64,000 bases of DNA from JALZKA01 sp963701205. Its GTDB lineage: Bacteria; Actinomycetota; Thermoleophilia; Solirubrobacterales; 70-9. Under the pieces are notes generated by a model. That model was given only the letters and a program-made list of their open reading frames with translations, did no database searches and was not told the origin of the DNA. The DNA lies in assembly GCA_963701205.1 (NCBI GenBank), contig OY969575.1, positions 1,178,001 to 1,242,000 of the forward strand, in the 5' to 3' direction. The position numbers and the translations under genes are program-made. Below, in pieces: positions 25,335 to 34,139 of this stretch (its first letter is position 1; every line of letters starts with the position of its first letter).

Positions 25335-26114
25335 ATCGGCAGGATCGGCCTCAACCCGTAGCAATTCCGCAACCGCCGCTTCGCCGACCTCAAGCTGCTG
25401 TGCGTCGGCTCCTTCGTGGAGACAAGCCGCTGGATCTCGTGACCCGTGTGGTGCACGGCGCGGGAAAGCGCAGCGTCGGGTTCGCGTTCGGCGAACGCGA
25501 ACAGCTCGACGGCGGCGCCCGTGGCCGCGAGCGATGCGCCGTCCCGCGGCGATCGACCCGGGGCGCTCCAGCATGCTCTCGACGATCACCTGACCGGCGA
25601 CGCTCAGGGCCAGCATCGGGCCGATCAGGTTCGAGCCACAGCGCTGGTGTTCCTTGGGGGTTTCGGCGGCGGTACCTCCCGACTCGTAGGCCCCGATGGC
25701 CTTGTGCTCGGCGCCGTGGTAGGCGGCGAGGTCCGGGTCACGGAGTGCCGCGAGTGCCGGGAGCAGGCCGATGACTCCGACCATTGTTTCCCGGGTCGCG
25801 CTGCCACGCGCCACCTTGCGGGCGAGCGTGGATGCACCGCTGCCAGGACCGCCGCCGCGATCACCCGCGGATCCTCAAGACGGCAAGCGCACCGATCGCA
25901 GCCGCCAGCGCACGAGCGGGATCACGGCCATCGCCTCGGCCAGGCGCGCGGGGCCGCGCAGCATCGGCGTCGTCGCGATTCGGCCACGAGCCAGGCGGGG
26001 TTTCGGCCCTGACGCAATCTCGATCTCGCCCGAGCGGGCGCGGACGGCAACGGCCCATTGCGTCGGCCCGTGAACGAGGAGCCCGTTGCGAAGCGCCATT
26101 CCGCCCATCCGCAC
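25335..26114 (-). pseudogene. DUF1385 family membrane protein gene with several frameshifts
   Basis: Three frames together rebuild a DUF1385 protein. GTG 26114 begins MRMGGMALRNGLLVHGPTQW and runs to RLPS followed by TGA at 25876. Dropping one T near 25877 gives EDPRVIAAAVLAAVH. A missing base near 25834 returns the frame to LARKVARGSATRETM and on to AAYHGAEHKAIGAYESGG and HQRCGSNLIGP, the family signature. An extra G near 25544 then leads to GAAVELFAFAERE and AVHHTGHEIQRLVSTKEP, and another shift near 25405 to LEVGEAAVAELLRVE. The exact 3' end is unclear. Its 5' end overlaps the M20 run-on frame. The protein's role is unknown; relatives are integral membrane proteins. Confidence 0.7.
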
Positions 26115-27504
26115 CTTGGGCGGCTTCGCAGGGGCGCGTCCTGGTCGACGGGATCAGCCGCCTAGGACCCGCCTTGGCCAGCCACGCGTAGAAGTCGGCG
26201 GCGAGCTCAACGTCGGCAACCGCCGCGCATTCGTCGGCTCCGTGCACGAGGGGCGCAGCCTTGAACAGGTCGAGCTCGCGCTGCGGGTGAAATCCATAGA
26301 CGGTGCAGTCAGCGCCGAAGGCCTTGCGAAACCAGTGGCTGTCCGAAAACCCTGGCATCACGGTCGGCACCAAGGTTGCGTCGGGATCGACGCTCGCCAG
26401 CCACTCAGCCACCTGGTCGAAGAATTCGGTATCGAGCGCCGACTCGTTGCCGGTGACGGTCTCCATGAACTCGACCTCGACCTTCGCGCCCAGATCGCCC
26501 AGAACAGGTTCGATTCTGGCGCGTACATCCGCTTCGCCCAATCCCGGCGGCACCCGGCAGTCGATCACCGCTTCGGCCAGCGATGGGATCACGTTGTCTC
26601 GAGCCGAGGCGCTGACCCTGGTCGGAACGATGGTCACCCGCAGCATCGGTTCGGCCAGGTAAGCGGCAACCTCCGGTGAGGCCTCGCGCAGCTCATCGAG
26701 CGCCTCCTCCAGTTCAGCCGGGCTCGTGCCGACCTCGCGGTCGAGGACACCGCCCAAGAAGGCGAGACCCGCTGGCGTTGGCTCGAGCGCAGGTTGTTCG
26801 GTCAGCCGGGACAGCACCGGCGCCAGCCGCAGCAGGGCGTTGTCGCCCAGGCTCGGAACCGAGCCGTGGCCCGCCCGCCCGTGTGCCCTCAGCTTGAATC
26901 GAAAGACACCCTTCTCGCCGACGGAAAGGGTGTAGAAGCGTTTGCCGCCAAGCTCAAAAAGGGTGCCGCCTCCTTCGTTGACGACGAAATCCGCCGCCAT
27001 CTTGTCGGCGTGTTCGCCGCTGAGCCACTTCGCGCCCAGATGCGCCCCGCACTCCTCATCAGCCGTGACGATCACCTTCAGCGCGCCGCACGCCGGCCGC
27101 CAGCCACCCTGCGCCAGGTGTACCGCCGCCGCGACCTCCGTCGCCACCTGATCCTTCATGTCCTGGCCGCCGCGCCCGCGCACGAACCCGTCGACGACAT
27201 CGCCAGACCACGGATCGAACGACCACTCATCCGGGTTCGCGGGCACCGTGTCGACGTGGGAGATAAACGCCAGCGTGGGGCCGTCGATTCCAGAATCCAA
27301 TGTGGCGATCAGGTTGGGACGCCCGGGCGCGGCTTCCAGGATCTCGCACTCAAAGCCGGCGGCGGCCAACAGGCCCTGCAGAAGCTCCTGGGCAGGCCCC
27401 TCGTTGCCAGGTGGGTTGACGGTGTTCAGCCGAATCAGCTTCGACAGCAACTCGACCGCCTCGGTCCCGAGCTCGTCCTGCCTGGCGGCGCTTGCACTCT
27501 CCAT
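25861..27504 (-). CDS. M20-family metallopeptidase/deacylase, 3' end run-on
   Basis: Dinuclear-zinc hydrolase of the ArgE/DapE/carboxypeptidase G2 family. Metal ligands appear in order: ISHVDTVP, GRGGQDMKDQ, the catalytic pair ADEECGAH, Asp/Glu in FVVNEGGG, and the final His in LVHGADECAAV. The natural C-terminus should lie shortly after AADFYAWLAKAG (about 26180). Instead the frame continues about 105 residues of Arg/Pro-rich sequence antisense to no known domain and through the DUF1385 start. A single-base indel that removed the true stop would explain this, since both other frames stop within 25 bases. The substrate is likely an N-acyl amino acid or dipeptide. A TAACCT box ends nine bases before ATG 27504. 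Confidence 0.8.
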   Translation of the reverse strand: MESASAARQDELGTEAVELLSKLIRLNTVNPPGNEGPAQELLQGLLAAAGFECEILEAAPGRPNLIATLDSGIDGPTLAFISHVDTVPANPDEWSFDPWSGDVVDGFVRGRGGQDMKDQVATEVAAAVHLAQGGWRPACGALKVIVTADEECGAHLGAKWLSGEHADKMAADFVVNEGGGTLFELGGKRFYTLSVGEKGVFRFKLRAHGRAGHGSVPSLGDNALLRLAPVLSRLTEQPALEPTPAGLAFLGGVLDREVGTSPAELEEALDELREASPEVAAYLAEPMLRVTIVPTRVSASARDNVIPSLAEAVIDCRVPPGLGEADVRARIEPVLGDLGAKVEVEFMETVTGNESALDTEFFDQVAEWLASVDPDATLVPTVMPGFSDSHWFRKAFGADCTVYGFHPQRELDLFKAAPLVHGADECAAVADVELAADFYAWLAKAGPRRLIPSTRTRPCEAAQGADGRNGASQRAPRSRADAMGRCRPRPLGRDRDCVRAETPPGSWPNRDDADAARPRAPGRGDGRDPARALAAAIGALAVLRIRG

Positions 27505-27543
27505 CCCTGGTTCAGGTTACCCGCGCTTCATACTCGGGGTTTG

Positions 27544-28818
27544 ATGGAAGGACGCCTGTTTGCAGAGGACGCGGATCCCGATGGCCCCAACGCGGAATCC
27601 GGGCCGGATGCGCCGTTGGCGGTGAGGATGCGCCCTACCTCGCTTGATGAGCTCGTCGGTCAGGAGCACCTGCTCGGCCCCGGATCGGCGCTGCGCACAG
27701 CGGTCGAGACGGGCGAGCCCCACTCGGCGATTCTCTACGGCCCGCCAGGAACGGGCAAGACGACGCTTGCGCGGATCATCGCCGGAGCCGCCGACGCGGC
27801 GCTTGAACAGGAGTCGGCGGTCAACGCCGGCAAGGCCGAGGTCAGGGCGGTGATCGAGCGCGCTCGCGAGCGGCGCCGGCAGGGACGCTCGACCGTCCTC
27901 TTCCTTGACGAGATCCACCGCTTCAACAAGGCCCAGCAGGACGCGCTCCTGCCAGCGGTCGAGGACGGCATCGTGACGCTGATCGGAGCCACGACGGAGA
28001 ACCCGTACTTCGAGGTCAACGGCGCCCTGCTTTCCCGTGCGCAGGTCTATGAGCTTCGCGAACTTGAGGCCGCCGACATCGCCGCGGTCTTGCGTCGCGC
28101 GCTTTCCGACGTTGATCGGGGTATTGCCGATCCCCCTGCGGTTGAGGAGCCGGCGCTGGAGTTGCTCGCTGCCAGATCCGGCGGCGACGCCCGCGCCGCG
28201 CTGGGCGCGCTCGAGCGCGCTGTCGCGGCGGCCCGGGCGGGATTGCATCCGATCGACCTCGCAACAGCTGAGGACGCCCTGCAGCGGACCGCGATCGCCT
28301 ACGACCGTCAGGGCGACCACCACTACGACTACATCTCGGCCTGGATCAAGGCCACCCGCGGCTCCGACGCGGACGCCTCGATCTACTACCTCGCAGTCAT
28401 GCTCGAGGGTGGGGAGGACCCGCGATTCATCGCCAGGCGAATGGTCATTCTCGCTTCCGAGGACGTCGGCAACGCTGACCCGATGGCCTTGACGGTGGCG
28501 ACCGCCGCAGCCGCCGCTGTTGATCGCGTCGGCATGCCGGAGTGCGCGCTGAATTTGGCACAGGCCGCCGCATACCTTGCCCTTGCTCCAAAGTCGAACG
28601 CGGCAACGACGGCGATCAGCGCCGCTTCCCGCCACGTGCGGGAGCACGGCGCCCAGTTACCGCCCGGACACTTGCGCGATTCGCACTACCCGGGCGCCAA
28701 GGATCTTGATCGCGGCCAGGGGTACACAAGCCCGCACGACGATCCGCAGGCAGCGTCGAACTTGCCGCTCTTGCCGGACAAGCTCCGGGGGCATCGTTTT
28801 TACAAGCCCGACGAGTAA
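27544..28818 (+). CDS. rarA: Replication-associated recombination ATPase RarA (MgsA)
   Basis: A 424-residue AAA+ ATPase of the RarA/WRNIP1 family that acts at stalled replication forks. Walker A is LYGPPGTGKTTLARII, sensor/linker SAVNAG, Walker B FLDEIHRFNKAQQDALL, and sensor 1 GATTENPYFEVN. The C-terminal tetramerisation domain carries DHHYDYISAWIKATRGSD, DPRFIARRMVILASEDVG and ending KLRGHRFY, all family hallmarks. The start chosen is ATG 27544. The same frame is open for about 750 bases upstream but that part is antisense to the M20 gene. It is divergent from M20. Confidence 0.93.
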   Translation: MEGRLFAEDADPDGPNAESGPDAPLAVRMRPTSLDELVGQEHLLGPGSALRTAVETGEPHSAILYGPPGTGKTTLARIIAGAADAALEQESAVNAGKAEVRAVIERARERRRQGRSTVLFLDEIHRFNKAQQDALLPAVEDGIVTLIGATTENPYFEVNGALLSRAQVYELRELEAADIAAVLRRALSDVDRGIADPPAVEEPALELLAARSGGDARAALGALERAVAAARAGLHPIDLATAEDALQRTAIAYDRQGDHHYDYISAWIKATRGSDADASIYYLAVMLEGGEDPRFIARRMVILASEDVGNADPMALTVATAAAAAVDRVGMPECALNLAQAAAYLALAPKSNAATTAISAASRHVREHGAQLPPGHLRDSHYPGAKDLDRGQGYTSPHDDPQAASNLPLLPDKLRGHRFYKPDE

Positions 28819-28904
28819 AAGGGCAACTTGCGGAGCGCCCGCGGGTGATCCCAGGGTCATTCGCAGGCGCACAAAGCGGCCTGTGTGAACAGCCCGCGCA
28901 ACCC

Positions 28905-28934
28905 TTGACATTGCGCGAAACCCCCGGATAGGCT
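28905..28934 (+). promoter_or_regulatory. Strong vegetative promoter of the propeller gene
   Basis: Perfect -35 TTGACA (28905-28910), 18-base spacer, and -10 TAGGCT (28929-28934). Transcription would start near 28941, giving a leader of about 30 bases with GGGGGAGG before ATG 28972. It is the most consensus-like promoter in the window, and it ties the recurrent TAGGCT hexamer to a true -10 function. Confidence 0.75.
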
Positions 28935-28971
28935 GGGATCGCGTTAGGGGATTTATTGGGGGAGGCGTTTT

Positions 28972-30339
28972 ATGCGGCGTGTTGTGGTTTTCGGACTCAG
29001 CCTGATCCTGTTCGTGGGCGCGGTGCTCTCGGGTGCCCTCGCCGCAGGAAGCAACCCGACGACGAAGCTGGTGAGTCGCCAATCAAAAACGGCGGGTGAC
29101 GCTGGCGCGGACGCTGGGGCGAACAACCCCTCGATCTCGGCCAGCGGTCGCTACGTCGCGTTTGAGACGTCGGCCAACAACCTCGGCGGCCCGCTCGATG
29201 ACACGGTCACGAATATTTACGTCTATGACCGCAAGCGGCAAAAGGCCGAGCTGATCTCGCGGCGCTCGAACAAAGGGCCCGGTGCGAACGACTCCTCATT
29301 TATTCCCTCGATCTCCGCCAGCGGCCGCTACGTTGCATTTCAGTCAACCGCGGACAACCTCGGCGGCCCGCTGGACGGCGATAACAACGTTTACGTATAC
29401 GACCGTGAGCTGAAGAAGACACGGCTAGTATCGCGGCGTTCAGGCAACAACGGAGCCGGTGGGGACGGCGACTCCTTCACGCCCTCGATCTCTGCCAATG
29501 GCCGCTTTGTCGCCTTCACATCAGAGGCCGACAACCTCGGGGGGCCCCGCGATATCGACTTCACCAACATCTACCGCTACGACTTGCGCCGCAAGCAGGT
29601 GCAGCTCGTTTCGCGGCGTTCGGGTAGCAGCGGGTCAGGCGCAAATGGCAATTCCGAGTCTTCCTCGTTGTCAGCCGACGGCAAGCTGGTCGCCTTTCGA
29701 ACCGACGCAACGAATCTGGGCGGACCTACGCTGACCAGCCCCGGCGAGGCGAACGTCTATGTACGCGACATCGCCACGCGCAAGGTGAGACTCGTCTCGC
29801 GCCGTTCGGGCGGCGGCCCCGGCGGCAATGGCGGCTCGTTCGATCCGTTCATTTCGGCGAACGGCCGCTACGTCGCATTTGAGTCGGACGCCAACAATCT
29901 CGGCGGACCGCTGATGGTTGGCGACCCGCAAGACACGAGCATCTACGTCCACGACTTGGCGAAGCGCAAGGTGAGGCTTGTCTCACGGCGTTCTAAGTCC
30001 GCGGGTGGGGAGGGTGCCGACAGCGACTCCGACGATCCGGTGCTGACGGGCGACGGCCGCTATGTCGTTTTCGAGACCAACGCGAGGAACCTCGGCGGAC
30101 CGCTGAACAATGACCCGGTCCTCGACAACCTGTACATCTACGACCGCAAACGTTCGAAGGTGACGCTCGTCTCGCGCCGTTCAGGTCGGAACGGGATCGG
30201 CGGTGACGATGACGACGAGGATCCCTTTATTGCTCAGGACGGGCGGTTTATCGCCTTTGAGTCCGAGTCCGACAACCTCGGCGGCCCGGACTTGATCTCG
30301 GGCGAGAACAAGATCTACGTCCGCGACCTGGGCCGCTGA
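28972..30339 (+). CDS. Secreted seven-bladed TolB/WD40-like beta-propeller protein
   Basis: A 455-residue exported protein: signal peptide at 1-26, then seven repeats of 50-65 residues. Each has the order PSISASGRYVAFE, NNLGGPL, IYVYDR and LVSRRSG. The last repeat stops after IYVRDLGR, and the missing LVSR strand is supplied by TKLVSRQSK just after the signal peptide. This is the interlocking closure of a seven-bladed propeller. Between blades lie acidic loops such as DSDSDDP and DDDDEDP that could bind calcium. No enzyme motif or anchor is seen. It is probably a periplasmic or released binding protein. It has a near-consensus promoter and strong ribosome site, suggesting high expression. Confidence 0.75.
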   Translation: MRRVVVFGLSLILFVGAVLSGALAAGSNPTTKLVSRQSKTAGDAGADAGANNPSISASGRYVAFETSANNLGGPLDDTVTNIYVYDRKRQKAELISRRSNKGPGANDSSFIPSISASGRYVAFQSTADNLGGPLDGDNNVYVYDRELKKTRLVSRRSGNNGAGGDGDSFTPSISANGRFVAFTSEADNLGGPRDIDFTNIYRYDLRRKQVQLVSRRSGSSGSGANGNSESSSLSADGKLVAFRTDATNLGGPTLTSPGEANVYVRDIATRKVRLVSRRSGGGPGGNGGSFDPFISANGRYVAFESDANNLGGPLMVGDPQDTSIYVHDLAKRKVRLVSRRSKSAGGEGADSDSDDPVLTGDGRYVVFETNARNLGGPLNNDPVLDNLYIYDRKRSKVTLVSRRSGRNGIGGDDDDEDPFIAQDGRFIAFESESDNLGGPDLISGENKIYVRDLGR

Positions 30340-30378
30340 CAACCCCGGCGATGGCCGGGACATAGACTCGGGTCGCGG

Positions 30379-31947
30379 ATGGGCAAGCTCGAATCCCTGA
30401 ACCCGGCGACCGGCGAACCCGTCGGCTCCGCGACGACGATCGAGCCGTCCGCGGTTGACGGCGTCGTCGCAGAAATCGCCGAGCTGCAGCCGTTTTGGGC
30501 CCAGCTCTCGCTTGCGGACCGCGGCGGCTACCTGAAGCGAACGGCGGACGCGCTTGTCGCCGAGATGGAGGAGGTTGCGGACCTGATCACCGCCGAGCAG
30601 GGTAAGCCGAGGGTTGAGGCGCTGACGATGGAGCTGATCCCCACGATCGACGCACTGCACTGGTGCGCTGAGGAGGGCCCCGAGATCCTCGCCGACGAGC
30701 GCATTCCCTACTCGCAGATGTTCCTTAAGTCGAAGCGCTCGTTCTTTTCGTATGAGCCGATCGGGGTGGTGGGCGTGATTGCGCCGTGGAACTACCCCTG
30801 GTCGATCCCGTTCGGCGAGGTTGCCCTTGCGTTGTTGGCGGGCAACGGGGTGATCTTGAAGCCGGCCAGCCTGACCCCGCTGATCGGCGATCGCATCCAG
30901 CGCGCGTTTGAGCGTGGTGGCTTGCCCGAGGGTCTTGTCCGGGCCGTTCACGGCGGGGGTCAGGTCGGGCAGGCGATCTGCGAGTCGGATGGGGTTGGCA
31001 AGGTGTTCTTCACGGGATCGGTCGAGGTCGGTCGCAAGGTCGGCGAGATCTGCGCGCAACGGATGAAGGGTTCCGTGCTTGAACTCGGCGGCAAGGATCC
31101 ACAGATCGTCTGTGCCGATGCTGACCTAGCAAACGCGATCTCCGGTTGTGTGTGGGGCGGATTCGCAAATTCCGGCCAGACCTGTTCCGGGATCGAACGC
31201 ACGTATGTGGTTGCGGGCGTCGCCGACGAGTTCCTCACCGGCCTGGTGCGTGAGGTGGAGCGCCTCAGCGTCGGTGATCCTGCCGAGTGGTCAACGGAGA
31301 TCGGGCCGATGGTCTCAGCCGATCAGGCGGCGCTGGTTACCGAGCTTGTTGACGACGCCGTTGCCGCCGGCGCCGAGCGCCTGACCGGTGGACCGGTCGA
31401 GGTCCCAGGCTTTGAGGGCAGTTTCATCGCGCCGATCGTGCTGACCGGGGTGACGGACGAGATGCGGATCATGCGCGAGGAGATCTTCGGGCCCGTCGTC
31501 CCCGTGATCGTCGTCGCGGACGAAGCCGAGGCTGTTGCCCGCGCCAATGATTCGCAGTTCGGGCTTGGGGCGTCGGTTTGGACGAAGGATCGCGCCAAGG
31601 GCGAGCGCATCGCTCGCGAGATTGAGTCCGGGATGGTCTGGATCAACGACCACTCCTACTCCCATGGCGCGGCCCAGACCTCCTGGGGCGGCGTCAAGGA
31701 CTCGGGCCTTGGCCGTTCGCACTCGAAGTTCGGGCTGTATGAGTGCGTGAACATCAAGCACATCGCCTGGGAGCCCGGGATCACGCGCGATCTTTGGTGG
31801 CAGCCCTACGACAAGGACCTTGGCGACGCGTTGCGCTCGTCGGTCCGGATGCTCTATGGCCGCAGCGGCGAGCGCCTTGCCGGCTTGCGCGACGGGGTCG
31901 GGCCGATGATCAAGGTCGGGCGCAAGATCTTTCGCAAGGGCGCCTGA
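30379..31947 (+). CDS. Aldehyde dehydrogenase family protein
   Basis: A 522-residue NAD(P)-dependent ALDH. Entry loop APWNYPWSIPFGE, cofactor loop FFTGSVEVGRKVGE, general base LELGGKDPQIV, nucleophile NSGQTCSGIERTYV, and the region EEIFGPVVPVI are intact. The last 60 residues, beyond SWGGVKDSGLGRSHSKFG, form an extension ending in basic residues, longer than standard ALDHs. It is likely to oxidise a hydrophobic or semialdehyde substrate, but specificity is unclear. A TAGACT box ends ten bases before ATG 30379. It is followed after 32 bases by the ccm operon. Confidence 0.87.
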   Translation: MGKLESLNPATGEPVGSATTIEPSAVDGVVAEIAELQPFWAQLSLADRGGYLKRTADALVAEMEEVADLITAEQGKPRVEALTMELIPTIDALHWCAEEGPEILADERIPYSQMFLKSKRSFFSYEPIGVVGVIAPWNYPWSIPFGEVALALLAGNGVILKPASLTPLIGDRIQRAFERGGLPEGLVRAVHGGGQVGQAICESDGVGKVFFTGSVEVGRKVGEICAQRMKGSVLELGGKDPQIVCADADLANAISGCVWGGFANSGQTCSGIERTYVVAGVADEFLTGLVREVERLSVGDPAEWSTEIGPMVSADQAALVTELVDDAVAAGAERLTGGPVEVPGFEGSFIAPIVLTGVTDEMRIMREEIFGPVVPVIVVADEAEAVARANDSQFGLGASVWTKDRAKGERIAREIESGMVWINDHSYSHGAAQTSWGGVKDSGLGRSHSKFGLYECVNIKHIAWEPGITRDLWWQPYDKDLGDALRSSVRMLYGRSGERLAGLRDGVGPMIKVGRKIFRKGA

Positions 31948-31979
31948 CCAGCGCGCTCGCCGTCGGAGGTGCGCGGACT

Positions 31980-32699
31980 GTGAGAATGCCGCGGGTGTCC
32001 ATTCCCGTCATCGAGGCCCACAGCCTGCGTCGAGAATTCGGCGACGAGCCGGTCATCCACGGGCTGGATCTGACGCTGGAGGCCGGCGCGACGCTGGTCG
32101 TGCTCGGGCCGAACGGCGCCGGCAAATCGACCTTGCTGCGGATGCTGGCAACGCTCTTGAGGCCGTCCGCGGGAAGCCTGGCCGTGCTCGGTGCGGAGTT
32201 GCCGCGGCAGGCCCACCGGGCTCGTGGCGCGGTTGGTTTCCTCGCGCACGAGCCGCTGCTTTACCGCGACCTGACCCTGGCGGAGGCCCTCGCCTTCCAC
32301 GCCGACTTGCACGGAGTCGGGGCGCGGGACGATCGCATCGCAGACTTGATCGGCCAGGTCGGTCTCGAGCGCCGCCGCGATCAGCTCGTGCGAACCCTCT
32401 CGGCGGGGCAACTTCAGCGCGCCGCCGTCTGTCGCTGTGTCTTGCATCAACCCGAGCTGCTGCTGCTTGACGAGCCCGGCTCGCATCTGGACCCTGCCGG
32501 CCTTGACCTGATCCGTCCGCTCATCGGCTCGGCGCCCGGTCGGACGAGGGTGATCGTCACCCACGACGTTGTGGGCGGCCTGGCCGAAGCTGATCGGGCC
32601 CTGGTCCTCGACGCCAGGGGAGGCGTGGCCTACAGCGGCGCCGCCGCGGATGTCGGCGAGGCCGTGGTTGCCGCTGTCTACGCAGGTGCCCCGCGATGA
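31980..32699 (+). CDS. ccmA: Haem exporter ATP-binding protein CcmA
   Basis: A 239-residue ABC ATPase: Walker A LGPNGAGKSTLLRML, signature TLSAGQLQRAAVCRC (LSAGQ form typical of CcmA), Walker B LLLLDEPGSHLD and H-loop VTHDV. With CcmB and CcmC it drives release of holo-CcmE during System I cytochrome c maturation. The start is GTG 31980, nine bases after GGAGG; ATG 31986 is the alternative. Its stop overlaps the ccmB start by four bases (ATGA), so the operon is translationally coupled from here. Confidence 0.9.
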   Translation: MRMPRVSIPVIEAHSLRREFGDEPVIHGLDLTLEAGATLVVLGPNGAGKSTLLRMLATLLRPSAGSLAVLGAELPRQAHRARGAVGFLAHEPLLYRDLTLAEALAFHADLHGVGARDDRIADLIGQVGLERRRDQLVRTLSAGQLQRAAVCRCVLHQPELLLLDEPGSHLDPAGLDLIRPLIGSAPGRTRVIVTHDVVGGLAEADRALVLDARGGVAYSGAAADVGEAVVAAVYAGAPR

Positions 32700-33364
32700 G
32701 CACGTTTCGGACGATCCTCGGCAAGGACCTGCGGGTCGAGGCACGCACGCTGCAATCGCTTCCGGCCATGGCGCTGTTTTCCGTCACGACCTTCGTCATC
32801 TTCCGCTTTGGCCTGGATCGCACCGAGCTCGAGGGCAGCCTCGCGGCCGGCGTCCTTTTGGTCACGGTCCTGTTCGCTGGGCTCCTGGCGATCAATCGCC
32901 TCTTCGTCACCGAGCGGGACGAGGGCGGCTTTGACGCGATCCGGTTGGCGCCGATCGACTCGGCCCAGCTCTACCTGGCGAAGGTCGCCGCGCTTTGCAT
33001 ATATCTGCTTGCGCTGGAGGTGATCGCATTGCCCGTCTTTGCCGGGTTCTTTGGCGCCGACGCCCAGGCGCTACCACCGGTGCTAGGCGTGTTCGCGCTG
33101 GTCAATTTGGGCCTGGCGGCAACTGGTGTCTTGATCTCGACGATTGGCGCCAACTCCAGGGCGCGGGACCTGCTGACCCCGCTTGTGTTGCTACCGCTCC
33201 TCGTTCCGTTGATGATCGGGGCCGCCGGAGCGCTCGAGCCGCTCCTCGCTGCGGCTGGGCCGGACTTCTCAGGCGTGGGTCGATGGACGGCGAGCATTGC
33301 GCTCTACGATCTAGTGTTCCTTTTGGTCGGCTACGCCGTCTATGAGTTCCTCCTTGAGGACTAG
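32696..33364 (+). CDS. ccmB: Haem exporter permease CcmB
   Basis: A 222-residue inner-membrane permease with six hydrophobic segments and the family opening ILGKDLRVEARTLQSLPAM. FVTERDEGGFDAIRLAPID is the conserved cytoplasmic loop, and LLTPLVLLPLLVPLMIGAAG a late helix pair. It is the membrane partner of CcmA. ATGA overlap joins it to ccmA, and ccmC begins 29 bases after its stop with its own GGAG site. Confidence 0.9.
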   Translation: MSTFRTILGKDLRVEARTLQSLPAMALFSVTTFVIFRFGLDRTELEGSLAAGVLLVTVLFAGLLAINRLFVTERDEGGFDAIRLAPIDSAQLYLAKVAALCIYLLALEVIALPVFAGFFGADAQALPPVLGVFALVNLGLAATGVLISTIGANSRARDLLTPLVLLPLLVPLMIGAAGALEPLLAAAGPDFSGVGRWTASIALYDLVFLLVGYAVYEFLLED

Positions 33365-33392
33365 GCGTCGGTCCGGCGCGATAGGAGCCCTG

Positions 33393-34139
33393 ATGAGTAC
33401 GAAGATGCCCAGCCTCCAAATCATGGCTTTCGCCACCGTTGCGGTTCTGGGCGCAGCCTTTGCGCTTGTCTTCTTCTACGCCCCAAACGACGCCGACCAG
33501 GGCTTCATCCAAAAGATCTTCTACGTGCACGTTCCGATCGCGATCTGTGCGCTGATCGGTTTCGTCGTCGCGGCATTTCACTCCATGCGATATCTGCGCA
33601 CAGGGGCTGCGATCCACGACGTCCGCTCGTACGTCTCGATCCATATGGGAGTGATCTTCGGCGTCGCGGCGTTGATCACCGGTTCGATTTGGGCCCGCGC
33701 GGCGTGGGGCAAGTGGTGGGTATGGGAGGAGCCGACGCTGGTCTCTTTCCTGATCGTCTTTCTGTTGTACGCGACGTATTACCCGCTGCGCTACGCGATC
33801 GCCGACCGCGAGCGCCAGGCGCGCTACGCCTCGGTATTTGCGGTCACCGCCGGGGTTTTCGTGCCGCTCAATTTCATGGCGGTGCGCATGGCCGAGTCCC
33901 TCGTTCACCCTCGGGTCTTCGCGACGGCGGATGGCGGCCTCCCCGGCTCGATGCTGCTGACGTTCATGGTTGCCCTGGCCGGCATGGCACTCTTGTTCGT
34001 GACGCTGATGCGCTTTGAGATGGCGGCCAAATCCACCTCGTCGGCGATCTCGCGACTGCGCCGAGCGCTCGATTCGGAGGCCCCGGTTGCGCCTGGGTCG
34101 CGGATCGCCCCCACCGTCCCCTCGGAGGCCAAAGGCTGA
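33393..34139 (+). CDS. ccmC: Haem lyase/exporter component CcmC
   Basis: A 248-residue member of the haem-handling protein family with six membrane helices. The tryptophan-rich haem loop reads AAWGKWWVWEEPTL. In textbook CcmC the last part is WWxWDxRLT, so the usual Asp is replaced by Glu. Haem-ligand histidines are in YVHVPIAI and SESLVHP-like positions. The start is ATG 33393, five bases after GGAG; the longer frame from 33342 overlaps ccmB. CcmC hands haem to CcmE, which is not in this window. Confidence 0.85.
   Translation: MSTKMPSLQIMAFATVAVLGAAFALVFFYAPNDADQGFIQKIFYVHVPIAICALIGFVVAAFHSMRYLRTGAAIHDVRSYVSIHMGVIFGVAALITGSIWARAAWGKWWVWEEPTLVSFLIVFLLYATYYPLRYAIADRERQARYASVFAVTAGVFVPLNFMAVRMAESLVHPRVFATADGGLPGSMLLTFMVALAGMALLFVTLMRFEMAAKSTSSAISRLRRALDSEAPVAPGSRIAPTVPSEAKG

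Noticed and set aside
25835..25880. TGA at 25876 in the DUF1385 gene read through as selenocysteine or recoded
   Set aside because: The downstream sequence in the same frame is a meaningless Gly-rich run, whereas a one-base shift gives EDPRVIAAAVLAAV, which fits the family. Paired indels explain it better.
26794..27543. Upstream extension of the rarA frame by 250 codons
   Set aside because: The extension is antisense to the M20 gene; ATG 27544 matches the RarA N-terminus.
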